From NCBI GenBank assembly GCA_030537875.1, contig JAUNVC010000011.1:1-42309 (forward strand): DNA of 42,309 bases. The letters run 5' to 3'. The number at the start of each line of letters is the position of its first letter. Within the stretch, counting starts at the first letter, position 1. Source of the DNA: Tissierellia bacterium. GTDB lineage: Bacteria; Bacillota; Clostridia; Tissierellales; Peptoniphilaceae. The notes under the pieces were generated by a model. It ran no database searches. It worked only from the letters and a program-made list of their open reading frames with translations, and had not been told where the DNA came from. Position numbers and translations under genes: made by a program. Below, one piece after another: positions 35,442 through 42,309 of this stretch.

Positions 35442-36019
35442 TAGAAATCCACCTTTGGTACGTCTTGAGCTTCTGAAGAAGCTTCAAAGTAATCATGCTT
35501 GTCAAATCCGAAAATACTGGCCATAATCGAAGTGGGGAATGTCCGGATCTTCTTGTTATATACGCCTACGGATTCATTATAATCTTTTCTTGCTTTGGCT
35601 ATGCGATTTTCAGCACCAGCCAACTCATCTTGCAATGCCATGAAATTCTCATTTGCCTTCAACTCAGGATAGGCTTCCACCACTGCATTAAGTGCAATGT
35701 TGAGCTTTCCATTGGCCTCGGCAATGGCCTCCGTGTTGGGATTTTCCTCCGTCGCATTGCTAAGTGCTTCGTTGACTCCTGCCCGGGCCTTGGTAACCTC
35801 GGTTAAAACCTCTGATTCATGGGTAGCATAACCTTTCACCGTTTCAACATAATTGGGAATCAAGTCTGCCCTACGCTGAATCATGGTCTGAATTTGTGAG
35901 AACTGTTGTTTCACATTTTCATCGATTGTTACAAGGCTATTATAGGTTCTCATCATAAGAAGCCCAATGAGAACAACAATGATGATAATAATAGCAACTC
36001 CTGATAACTTTCTCTTCAT
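35441..36019 (-). CDS. LemA family membrane protein
   Basis: The 192-residue protein has a single N-terminal transmembrane helix (about 7-24) and a mostly helical cytoplasmic or extracellular domain with the YNSLV..DENVKQQFSQIQTMIQRRADLIPNYVETVKGYA signature of LemA (shown in parts). The function of the family is not settled; it often co-occurs with TPM-domain and YgcG-like proteins, as here. It has an AGGAGGAAAG site and lies 18 bases after the TPM gene. Confidence 0.9.
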   Translation of the reverse strand: MKRKLSGVAIIIIIVVLIGLLMMRTYNSLVTIDENVKQQFSQIQTMIQRRADLIPNYVETVKGYATHESEVLTEVTKARAGVNEALSNATEENPNTEAIAEANGKLNIALNAVVEAYPELKANENFMALQDELAGAENRIAKARKDYNESVGVYNKKIRTFPTSIMASIFGFDKHDYFEASSEAQDVPKVDF

Positions 36020-36037
36020 ACTTTCCTCCTACTGTGT

Positions 36038-36940
36038 TTAAAATGAGCGTCCTGCTCCACCACCGCTTGTGGAACCTCCGCCAAAACTAGATCCTCCTGA
36101 ACTAAATCCTCCCGAGCTAAAGCCTCCCGATCCTCTCGAACCAAATCCTCCACCTGTAAATCTTCCCGATCCTCCCCTGAATCTATCACTGTTAAAGAGC
36201 CAAAAAGCCCCAATAGTAAAGATAAGCAAAGCCTGATTATAGAGAAAGGAAAGAACAAGAGATAGAACATTGGTAAAGGTGCCAATCAGAAATAATATGG
36301 CCTCCCACCCCTGTCTTTCTATGTCCACATCTTCTTTCCCTTTCCCTAGGGATGCTTTCTTAGAAAAGGTTTGGTTTTTAAAGGGAATTCTTAGAAAAAT
36401 GGATAGAATTAGTGTCAACAATATACTAAATGTGTGACTGCTTTGTCTTGTATCCAATTCTTCCGCCCGATCTGGATATTCATAATATTCCTCTAGTTTC
36501 TTGATACCGGCCAGGAGTGCAGCATCATAATTTCCCGCTTTCAAATCATCTAACATATATTGATCGATGATTTTACCTGCTCTCGCATCGGTTATCACCG
36601 CTTCCCTACCCGCTCCAGTAATAATTTGAATATAGCGCTTTTCACTTACTGAATCATATGCAAGTAAAACTAAAACACCGTCATCGGCACCCTTGTGACC
36701 AATGCCCCAGTGTTCAAAGATTTTTACTCCATATTCGTGGGCGTCCTCCCCCTCCAAATCTGCGATGGTAACTATTACAGCTTGCTTGTCCGAGGTATCG
36801 ACATAGGATTTCGTCTCCTGGCTCAAAACATTCAATTCATCATAATAGTTATGATTTGGTCGTGGAGGTACGTCTTTTCCATAAATGACCGTAGTTGTCA
36901 TAAGTAGAAAAGTTACAAAAAGAATGAGAAATCGTTTCAT
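36038..36940 (-). CDS. TPM (YgcG-like) domain membrane protein
   Basis: The 300-residue product has a signal peptide (about 1-22), a TPM-fold domain (about 30-155, with a DDGVLVLLAYD and GREAVITD segment), two hydrophobic segments (about 172-190 and 227-250) and a long C-terminal Gly/Ser/Phe-rich tail with repeated GGFSSGG motifs, seen in many YgcG-like proteins. The domain is thought to act in membrane or envelope homeostasis; its exact activity is unknown. It opens an operon with lemA, mscL, MATE and degV. It has no clear promoter match by eye. Confidence 0.85.
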   Translation of the reverse strand: MKRFLILFVTFLLMTTTVIYGKDVPPRPNHNYYDELNVLSQETKSYVDTSDKQAVIVTIADLEGEDAHEYGVKIFEHWGIGHKGADDGVLVLLAYDSVSEKRYIQIITGAGREAVITDARAGKIIDQYMLDDLKAGNYDAALLAGIKKLEEYYEYPDRAEELDTRQSSHTFSILLTLILSIFLRIPFKNQTFSKKASLGKGKEDVDIERQGWEAILFLIGTFTNVLSLVLSFLYNQALLIFTIGAFWLFNSDRFRGGSGRFTGGGFGSRGSGGFSSGGFSSGGSSFGGGSTSGGGAGRSF

Positions 36941-36989
36941 CGTACCCTCCTAGCCCCTTATTTATACCCCCACACTCCAAAGATTAAAC

Positions 36990-37018
36990 TTGCATTTTTA
37001 TACCATATACCGTACACT
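36990..37018 (+). promoter_or_regulatory. rnhA promoter
   Basis: TTGCAT (36990-36995), a 17-base spacer and TACACT (37013-37018) lie just upstream of the AAAAGGAGGT site of the RNase H gene. Confidence 0.55.
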
Positions 37019-37035
37019 TAAGAAAAGGAGGTCCT

Positions 37036-37698
37036 ATGGCATATTACGCAGTAAAAAAGGGGCGAGCCCGTGGTATTTATCTGACCTGGGAAGAATGTAG
37101 AGTACAAATTGAAGGGATCGCCGCCGAGTACAAAAAATTTAAAACACTGGAAGAAGCAGAAGCCTATCTTATGGATGGTGAACAAAATCCACCCAAACAA
37201 AAAAGCAAAAGATCACCTTCTAAGAACGCCTCCTCCAAACCTAAGAAAGAGCTTCCTTCCCATTGTAAGAAAGCAGAAGATTTAATGGAGGACGAGGCTC
37301 TTGCCTACGTAGATGGTAGTTATACAGAGGACGGAACTTATTCCTATGGCTATGTGCTCATCTTTGATGGCAAAACCTATGAAGATGCAAAACGATATGA
37401 CGACCCTGTATTGGCCTCCCACCGAAATGTTTCTGGCGAAGTGGTCGGCGCTGTAAAAGCCATGGAAAAAGCCCTTTCACTGGGTGTGAAACATTTGTAC
37501 CTGCACCATGATTACGCCGGCATTCGTCACTGGGCCTTGGGTGAATGGAAAAGAAACATTCCCCTCACCCAAAAGTATTATGCCTTCTACGCTTCCATTG
37601 AAAAACAAATGAAAGTCTCCTTTATTAAAGTGAAATCCCATACGGGTATACCACTCAATGAACGAGCGGATACATTGGCATCGGAAGCCGAGTTTTAA
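37036..37698 (+). CDS. rnhA: Ribonuclease H with N-terminal viroplasmin domain
   Basis: The enzyme cleaves RNA in RNA:DNA hybrids. The 220-residue protein has an N-terminal viroplasmin (hybrid-binding) domain (about 1-50, YYAVKKGRARGIYLTWEEC), a basic Lys/Ser/Pro linker (about 50-85) and an RNase H1 domain. The catalytic D-E-D-D residues are seen in AYVDGSY, SGEVVGA, HDYAG and NERADTLA. The family call is firm. It has its own promoter and a terminator shared with the convergent surface gene. Confidence 0.93.
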   Translation: MAYYAVKKGRARGIYLTWEECRVQIEGIAAEYKKFKTLEEAEAYLMDGEQNPPKQKSKRSPSKNASSKPKKELPSHCKKAEDLMEDEALAYVDGSYTEDGTYSYGYVLIFDGKTYEDAKRYDDPVLASHRNVSGEVVGAVKAMEKALSLGVKHLYLHHDYAGIRHWALGEWKRNIPLTQKYYAFYASIEKQMKVSFIKVKSHTGIPLNERADTLASEAEF

Positions 37699-37792
37699 GA
37701 AAGAAGAACCTTAGCATCCTTTATCCAATACAACCATGGCAGAAGAATATTTTTCCATTACCGCCGATATTTGTGAAAAATACACAGAATCA

Positions 37793-37830
37793 AAAGAGAT
37801 GAATCCAACTTTGGACTCATCTCTTTTTAC
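37793..37830. terminator. Shared terminator between rnhA and the surface-protein gene
   Basis: AAAAGAGATGA and TCATCTCTTTT pair around an inner CC..GG stem, with T and A runs on both sides, so it can work in both directions. Confidence 0.8.
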
Positions 37831-37831
37831 A

Positions 37832-39004
37832 TTATTTAATGATCGTAATAACAACCGATTGAATATCTTGATACCAACTGATATCGAAACCGCTGTCGGG
37901 TTTTTCCCGGGTCATGCCAAGGGCGTCGGCAATGAGACCCATGGGTAGATAAATTCTGCTGTCTTTTATTTCCGGTTTGACCTCAAGTTTGTACTCTTTG
38001 CCATTGATCATCATTTGGCCCGTGTCTACATGAATCGTTATATGATATGTGTCATCCTTAAAGGTGGCAATTCTCGTCTGATTATCATAGCTGACATCCA
38101 TATCCAATGCCTCGGATACATACCTCATGGGTAACATAATTCTTTCGGATTGAACATAGGGCTTGCCGTCCATCGGAATAACGACTGTGTTAACCTTGTA
38201 TTCACGCTTATCAACTGTGAAACTTATGGTCGTGACCTCTTTTTGGACTTCCGTCGGTGTATCTACTTTCGGTTTGTCTTCTTTCGGTCTATCAGCATTT
38301 GGTTTTTCATAGGTCCACCAATGGTTTGGAACAATGGGCGTTACAGGTTCATAAGCTCCCATATATTCATATCTCGCCACCAAATGGACATCTCTAAGGA
38401 TGGGCTGGCTGAAATCGAATGGAGTCCATCCTCCGTCTTCGCTCCAATACTTGAATGCATACGAAGTCTTAAAAGGATCGGTCGGCCTACTTGCGAAACC
38501 ATTATGCGCAACCACTTGAGCCACTGGAATTGGACTTCCACCGTCGGCATCAAATGTCACCCTGTGATTTGTGGGTAGGGGCGGTTCTTTGGTCCACTTG
38601 GCCTTTAAGGTCATATCTCCATTCACTGTGTCATTGGCAAAATCCCATTTATTAGCGTCATTGTACCAGCCATCCAAGATATGACCGGGTTTCGTTACCC
38701 CCGTTGGCTCCGTGACTTTTCCTCCCTCTGCCACATCCTGCACTGTTGGGGTCGGCGTTCCACCGTCGGCATCAAATGTTACCTTGTGATTTGTGGGTAG
38801 GGGCGGTTCTTTGGTCCACTTGGCCTTTAAGGTCATATCTCCATTCACTGTGTCATTGGCAAAATCCCATTTTTGGGAGTCATTGTACCAGCCATCCAAG
38901 GTATAACCTGGTTTCGTTACCCCCGTTGGCTCCGTGACTTTTCCTCCCTCTGCCACATCCTGCGCTGCTGGAATTGGACTTCCACCGTCCGCATTAAATG
39001 TCAC
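37832..39004 (-). CDS. InlB-repeat/stalk-domain surface protein, C-terminal part (frameshifted)
   Basis: This open frame of 390 codons continues the protein at 39001-40983 in a different frame. It carries three InlB B-type repeats (about 1-230), two of them nearly identical in DNA, then a Glu/Pro/Thr/Lys-rich linker and a copper amine oxidase N-terminal-like ('stalk') domain (about 255-390). The apparent GTG start at 39004 has no ribosome-binding site and lies in the middle of a repeat. Adding one T to the seven-T run at 39041-39047 would extend the upstream frame through ...DTVFFAKFT.. into this one. It would then be one surface protein of about 1050 residues. It is separated by mutation, slippage or sequencing error. 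Confidence 0.75.
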   Translation of the reverse strand: MTFNADGGSPIPAAQDVAEGGKVTEPTGVTKPGYTLDGWYNDSQKWDFANDTVNGDMTLKAKWTKEPPLPTNHKVTFDADGGTPTPTVQDVAEGGKVTEPTGVTKPGHILDGWYNDANKWDFANDTVNGDMTLKAKWTKEPPLPTNHRVTFDADGGSPIPVAQVVAHNGFASRPTDPFKTSYAFKYWSEDGGWTPFDFSQPILRDVHLVARYEYMGAYEPVTPIVPNHWWTYEKPNADRPKEDKPKVDTPTEVQKEVTTISFTVDKREYKVNTVVIPMDGKPYVQSERIMLPMRYVSEALDMDVSYDNQTRIATFKDDTYHITIHVDTGQMMINGKEYKLEVKPEIKDSRIYLPMGLIADALGMTREKPDSGFDISWYQDIQSVVITIIK

Positions 39005-39007
39005 CTT
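38564..39007 (-). repeat. 222-bp tandem repeat inside the surface-protein gene
   Basis: Two adjacent copies (38564-38785 and 38786-39007) are nearly identical, with long exact blocks separated by two short divergent patches. Each encodes 74 residues with a KVTF.ADGG start and KAKWTKEPPLPT end. The period is a multiple of three, so gain or loss of units keeps the frame. Confidence 0.9.
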
Positions 39008-40983
39008 GTAAGTCTTTGGCGCTGTGGACGTGAATTTTGCAAAAAAACTGTATCACCCTCAATCTTCGTGCCAAAATCGAATGGGTCCGTTGCATCTTCT
39101 AGATACCATCCCAAGAAATCTTCGTCCTCTTTTGTCGGATCGGTAGGCCTTGTTGCCTGCGTACCCGCTTGCACAATTTGTTGTTGTAGTTTCGGTTCCC
39201 CGTCAAAGGCATAGAAAGTCACTGTATGATATCCCGCATCTGGAGTATATATTGCATAAAGGGTCATATCCTGATTGACTGTATCCCGATCGAATAGCCA
39301 ATATTTCGGTGAGTCTACTGCATATACCCAAGAGTCGAAGGTTCCATGTTCTATGGTCGGAACCGTAGGTTCCACTGCCAATTCTCCGTCTTCCACCTTT
39401 TGCGATGGAACGGAAGTTCCGCCATGGGTTTCAAAGGTTACTGTATGTTCCTTGTTATAGATTGCAATGAGATCGGTGTCTAAGGTCACCACACGGGTTT
39501 CAAAATCATAGGGAGTTTTCATAGGATCGCTTTTTTCTGCCCAATGTTTAAATACATAGCCCGCCTTGAAAGGGTCTGTCGGTTTTGTTGCCTTTTCTCC
39601 AGATTTTACAGTTTGTGTCTCAGGTATTGGGCTTCCTCCGTCGGCATCAAAGGTCACTTGAAACACCCGATAATAGATTGCCTTCAGTGTGATGTCCTCC
39701 GTAAGAGGAGTCATAAAATCATATGGATTCTCCCCGTCCAGTGACCAAAAATCAAATACAAAGCCATCTTTTGAAGGTCTTTCCGATGGTTTGGTGGCAG
39801 ATTTGCCATCGGCAACGGTTTGCTCTGCCGGTACCGGCGTTCCGCCATTGGCATCGAAGGTAACCCTATGTTCTGTCGGTGTCGGTGTGGACCCATCTGG
39901 TGCGATAACCACGGGATTTGCAATATAATCGCCATCCATAAAGCTACCAAACTTATCATCCGAATAGATTGTCATACTGCCGGGCTGCATGATTGTGGCT
40001 TCCTCGGTCTTGGCCTCATCGGCCCAAGCCTTTACTCCGAGAAGTTGAATATCTAAATCGGGCTTTATGGGCTCCCCTTTTTCTGAAGCACCAAACAATA
40101 TACCTTCAAATTTTAATTCTCCACAATGGTCGAATATGAGCTTAGATTGGCCTCCATAGAGATAGTTTATTCTCAGAGCTAGATCCGATGTAAATGCTAT
40201 AGTTCCGTAGGTATTGTTCCGAAACTGAATCACATAGTCCACATTGCCAGCTTTTGAATGAGGTGTAAAGTTCATCCCTTGTTTAATATCCAATGCAATA
40301 TTGTTGAAATCAATGGTATATATACCATTGATTTCAACAGGGCCAATCATACTTGCACCAACGGTTAAAGTCCCCCCATCAAATTGCGTGTTCTTTCCTC
40401 TTATGATTACTTGGTGCTCCGCAATGGTTTTGCAATTTTTGAGGGTGACTGAGTATTGAGCATCAAGAACTGTTAAATTTAAGTCGCAGTTTTCAAGGGT
40501 TGTCGCCCCCTCTTCCCAGATAGTCAGGCGTCCCCTATACCTTAACCCCTTGACTGTTGCATTATGGACCTCCAAAGCGGATTTTTTTACATTAATGGAA
40601 GCCCCCTCTTTCATGGTGAAATCTACGGTACCATTTTGAATAGTAGAACCTGCTTCATTCAATATATTCTCACCATGCATTTCCACATGGATGGTGCCGC
40701 CATTAGGATCTATTTTTATCTTGTCAATATCTAAATTCTTGCATAGGAGCCTGTCCACCCCATCCCAGGAAAATTCCAATCCCGGAGTTGTGCTTTCTTT
40801 GGGTGTACCCTTATATAAACTTATCACCTGGCCTTCTTTAGGAAAAATTACACAAACTAATTCACCTCTTACTGAATCTCCTTGGATCTCCATGTCCTCT
40901 GTCCCCTGTGCGAAGACATTCCATGGCAGCATTGCACATATGACTGCCATGATCAATACTGTTTTGAAAAACGACTTTTTCAT
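39001..40983 (-). CDS. InlB-repeat surface protein, N-terminal part (frameshifted)
   Basis: The 660-codon frame has a signal peptide (about 1-25, ending NVFAQ), a long beta-rich region resembling a pectate-lyase-type helix or Ig-like array (about 30-365), then four InlB B-type repeats (from about 370, each with a VTF..DGG or similar core and a W, Y or F near the end). The last 11 codons leave the repeat pattern and stop. The ribosome-binding site GGGGAAGGAG precedes the ATG. It is the front half of a large wall- or S-layer-associated protein whose rear half is at 37832-39004. It may be an adhesin, by repeat type only. Confidence 0.8.
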   Translation of the reverse strand: MKKSFFKTVLIMAVICAMLPWNVFAQGTEDMEIQGDSVRGELVCVIFPKEGQVISLYKGTPKESTTPGLEFSWDGVDRLLCKNLDIDKIKIDPNGGTIHVEMHGENILNEAGSTIQNGTVDFTMKEGASINVKKSALEVHNATVKGLRYRGRLTIWEEGATTLENCDLNLTVLDAQYSVTLKNCKTIAEHQVIIRGKNTQFDGGTLTVGASMIGPVEINGIYTIDFNNIALDIKQGMNFTPHSKAGNVDYVIQFRNNTYGTIAFTSDLALRINYLYGGQSKLIFDHCGELKFEGILFGASEKGEPIKPDLDIQLLGVKAWADEAKTEEATIMQPGSMTIYSDDKFGSFMDGDYIANPVVIAPDGSTPTPTEHRVTFDANGGTPVPAEQTVADGKSATKPSERPSKDGFVFDFWSLDGENPYDFMTPLTEDITLKAIYYRVFQVTFDADGGSPIPETQTVKSGEKATKPTDPFKAGYVFKHWAEKSDPMKTPYDFETRVVTLDTDLIAIYNKEHTVTFETHGGTSVPSQKVEDGELAVEPTVPTIEHGTFDSWVYAVDSPKYWLFDRDTVNQDMTLYAIYTPDAGYHTVTFYAFDGEPKLQQQIVQAGTQATRPTDPTKEDEDFLGWYLEDATDPFDFGTKIEGDTVFLQNSRPQRQRLTR

Positions 40984-41168
40984 AGGATTCTCCTTCCCCC
41001 AGTTGTATAATGCTTTGTCTGGTAGGTTATTATATAATGAAATTACTTTTTAACTTTGTTATACCCTCCCCTCCAGGATTGTCAAGCTTTTATTTATATT
41101 TTTAACGAAAATTTATGAATGATGATTACTAAAAAATCCTTTTTAATAAATCTGATTTTGATTGGAAG

Positions 41169-41219
41169 AAAAAATAGCGTATCAAGACCAGCTATTCTGG
41201 ATTTGATACGCTATTTTTT
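41169..41219. terminator. Terminator between the two surface-protein genes
   Basis: AAAAAATAGCGTATCAA (41169-41185) pairs perfectly with TTGATACGCTATTTTTT (41203-41219). It is a strong symmetrical hairpin and ends the minus-strand gene at 41266. Confidence 0.9.
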
Positions 41220-41265
41220 CATTTGCTTTTATTATGTTTTCGTGGAACCTTTAAGGAAGGTTCTC

Positions 41266-41514
41266 TTAGGGATTGGAGCGTTTAAATCTTACGATACGAG
41301 CATAATATTTGTCACCAATTTTTTCATACTCAATCTCAAGATCATCACCGGCTGCATTGCTTCCATTTTTTGTTCTTACAAATCTGGCCCATTCACTGAA
41401 ATCTCTTACTTGACTTCCGTTGGCATGATAGAAAGAAGTTCTGTTGTCGACAATAAATATTTGAGACCATTTCCCTTTAAAGTCACTATTGTAACTTATA
41501 GTGCTATTATCCAA
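41266..41514 (-). CDS. C-terminal part of a frameshifted surface protein
   Basis: This frame has no ribosome-binding site at its apparent TTG start, and extends open further upstream to about 41600, where it overlaps the last part of the next frame. It encodes an acidic and aromatic-rich sequence (WSQIFIVDNRTSFYH, then ARIVRFKR near the end) like the C-terminus of a stalk-type protein. It most likely continues the product of 41517-42308 after a one-base frame change near 41575-41600. The terminator follows 47 bases later. Confidence 0.6.
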   Translation of the reverse strand: MDNSTISYNSDFKGKWSQIFIVDNRTSFYHANGSQVRDFSEWARFVRTKNGSNAAGDDLEIEYEKIGDKYYARIVRFKRSNP

Positions 41515-41516
41515 GT

Positions 41517-42308
41517 TTATATCAATGGCATCTTCGCTGACTTTAATGTCGTAACACTCACCGCTAGCGATATTGTTGTTGTATTTGAGGTTCCGGTACG
41601 TAGGACTTCAATCGTATCAACTTCTCCATTGCGCATTGTAATCTTAGCCCAATCATCTCTCTTTAGATCTTGAATCTTCGCTTCTCTAGTATCGATGTAT
41701 ACTCTGAGATAATAGTTGTCCCGAGGTAATTTCAAAGTCTTCACTTGACCTGAAGATGTATATCTATAGGTAGAGGGGCTGATGTAGAGATAGGTAGCGT
41801 TATAAGAAAGTTCTCTATTGATATACGCCCAGATAATGCCATCCTTTATATCAGGATTGAAAACCGTTTCGATTTCAGTTACCTCATCTCTCGAGTTGAA
41901 TTTCAATCGAACGGGCATCCCTGGTTGGAGGATTGCTTCCTTATAGCGATTATCTGTTAAGTCTGAAATAGAGAATTTCTTTCCGTTAATGTAAACATAG
42001 TATCTATCCAAGGAGTAGAACTTCGAGCGATGATAGTATGAATCCCCAGTTTCTTCTTCTATTTCAATATCCACACTTCTATTATAGGAAGTCGGAGCGT
42101 TGAAGGCCACAAAATATCCATCAAAGGCATGTTGCCCTTTCTTCGCTTCAACCTTGGTTACCTCATTGCCTTTAATCAAGAGGACCACTTCATAGCCTTT
42201 TCTCAAATCCTCATACGATGCTTTTTTGCTGTCCAAATATATCTCGGCACCGTCAAAATCGAATTCTTCGGTTTTTGTGGTGGATCCAGACTTATATTCG
42301 ACTTCCAC
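41517..42308 (-). CDS. Surface protein fragment, cut by the window edge
   Basis: 263 codons are visible; the 5' end lies beyond the window. The product has repeated beta-strand patterns with acidic and tyrosine-rich loops (LDRYYVYINGKKFSISDLTDNRYKE) that recur with about 80-residue spacing. That suggests repeated small domains as in S-layer or stalk-type proteins. Its last residues (about SLAVSVTTLKSAKMPLI) do not fit that pattern and follow a frame change, after which the pattern resumes in the frame of 41266-41514. The function is unknown. Confidence 0.65.
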   Translation of the reverse strand: MEVEYKSGSTTKTEEFDFDGAEIYLDSKKASYEDLRKGYEVVLLIKGNEVTKVEAKKGQHAFDGYFVAFNAPTSYNRSVDIEIEEETGDSYYHRSKFYSLDRYYVYINGKKFSISDLTDNRYKEAILQPGMPVRLKFNSRDEVTEIETVFNPDIKDGIIWAYINRELSYNATYLYISPSTYRYTSSGQVKTLKLPRDNYYLRVYIDTREAKIQDLKRDDWAKITMRNGEVDTIEVLRTGTSNTTTISLAVSVTTLKSAKMPLI

Positions 42309-42309
42309 T

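Noticed and set aside
37736..37948. A 70-codon plus-strand frame after rnhA
   Set aside because: It lacks a ribosome-binding site, crosses the shared terminator, and runs antisense into the next gene. The first part resembles no family I know.
38564..39007. Repeats read as a CRISPR array
   Set aside because: The unit is 222 bp, codes for an InlB repeat in frame and has no spacer pattern.
41119..41673. A 184-codon plus-strand frame covering the surface-gene end
   Set aside because: It runs through the terminator hairpin at 41169-41219 and is antisense to two frames that fit together. It is most likely chance.

Overview
The window is chromosomal DNA from a low-GC, Gram-positive anaerobe of the Clostridia/Tissierellia type. 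Supporting signs are strong AGGAGG ribosome-binding sites, TTGACA/TATAAT-type promoters with 16-17 bp spacers, many intrinsic terminators, S-box and RFN riboswitches, a tryptophanase, a clostridial TGS-domain nucleoside kinase, DegV proteins, CdaA/CdaR and 'stalk'-domain surface proteins. I could not fix genus or species. I saw no tRNA, rRNA, CRISPR array, insertion sequence or phage gene, and no gene-free stretch longer than 300 bases.

Layout. 1-5230 (minus): a CadA-type metal ATPase behind an ArsR/SmtB-like operator, IMP dehydrogenase and tryptophanase. 5354-6892 (plus): a small PII-like protein paired with a CPA2 cation:proton antiporter. 6948-8484 (plus): a SAM-I riboswitch, metK and a 45-residue membrane peptide. 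8553-15151 (minus): a tightly packed operon read cca, glmM, degV, mnmA, citC, GNAT-like protein. 15239-16041 (minus): an FMN riboswitch driving a RibU-type riboflavin transporter. 16115-20941 (minus): an operon of DUF503, nth, pepF, cdaA and cdaR. 21030-23273 (minus): kbl and queG. 23319-26384 (plus): rodA, a PadR-like regulator with a HAAS/DUF1700 membrane protein and a small membrane protein, then tdk. 26457-28130 (minus): the TGS-kinase. 28212-32554 (plus): a LolD/MacB-type ABC exporter with a secreted CARDB-like partner. 32604-36940 (minus): a membrane/stress operon of TPM protein, LemA, MscL, a 40-residue peptide, MATE and DegV. 37036-37698 (plus): a viroplasmin-type RNase H. 37832-42309 (minus): surface proteins with InlB-type repeats and a stalk domain.

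The most noteworthy points are these. The large repeat protein is split by a frameshift in a seven-T run, and the neighbouring surface gene is broken by a second frameshift. A 222-bp tandem repeat lies inside the repeat protein. The PII-like gene is paired with an antiporter. Both exported partners of the ABC system carry methionine/glycine-rich segments. The palindrome CCATGG occurs about 49 times by hand count, against about 7 expected from base composition. Housekeeping genes dominate. Nothing here is clearly a new defence or mobile system, and the candidate novelty is in the small proteins, the paired regulators and the broken surface locus.
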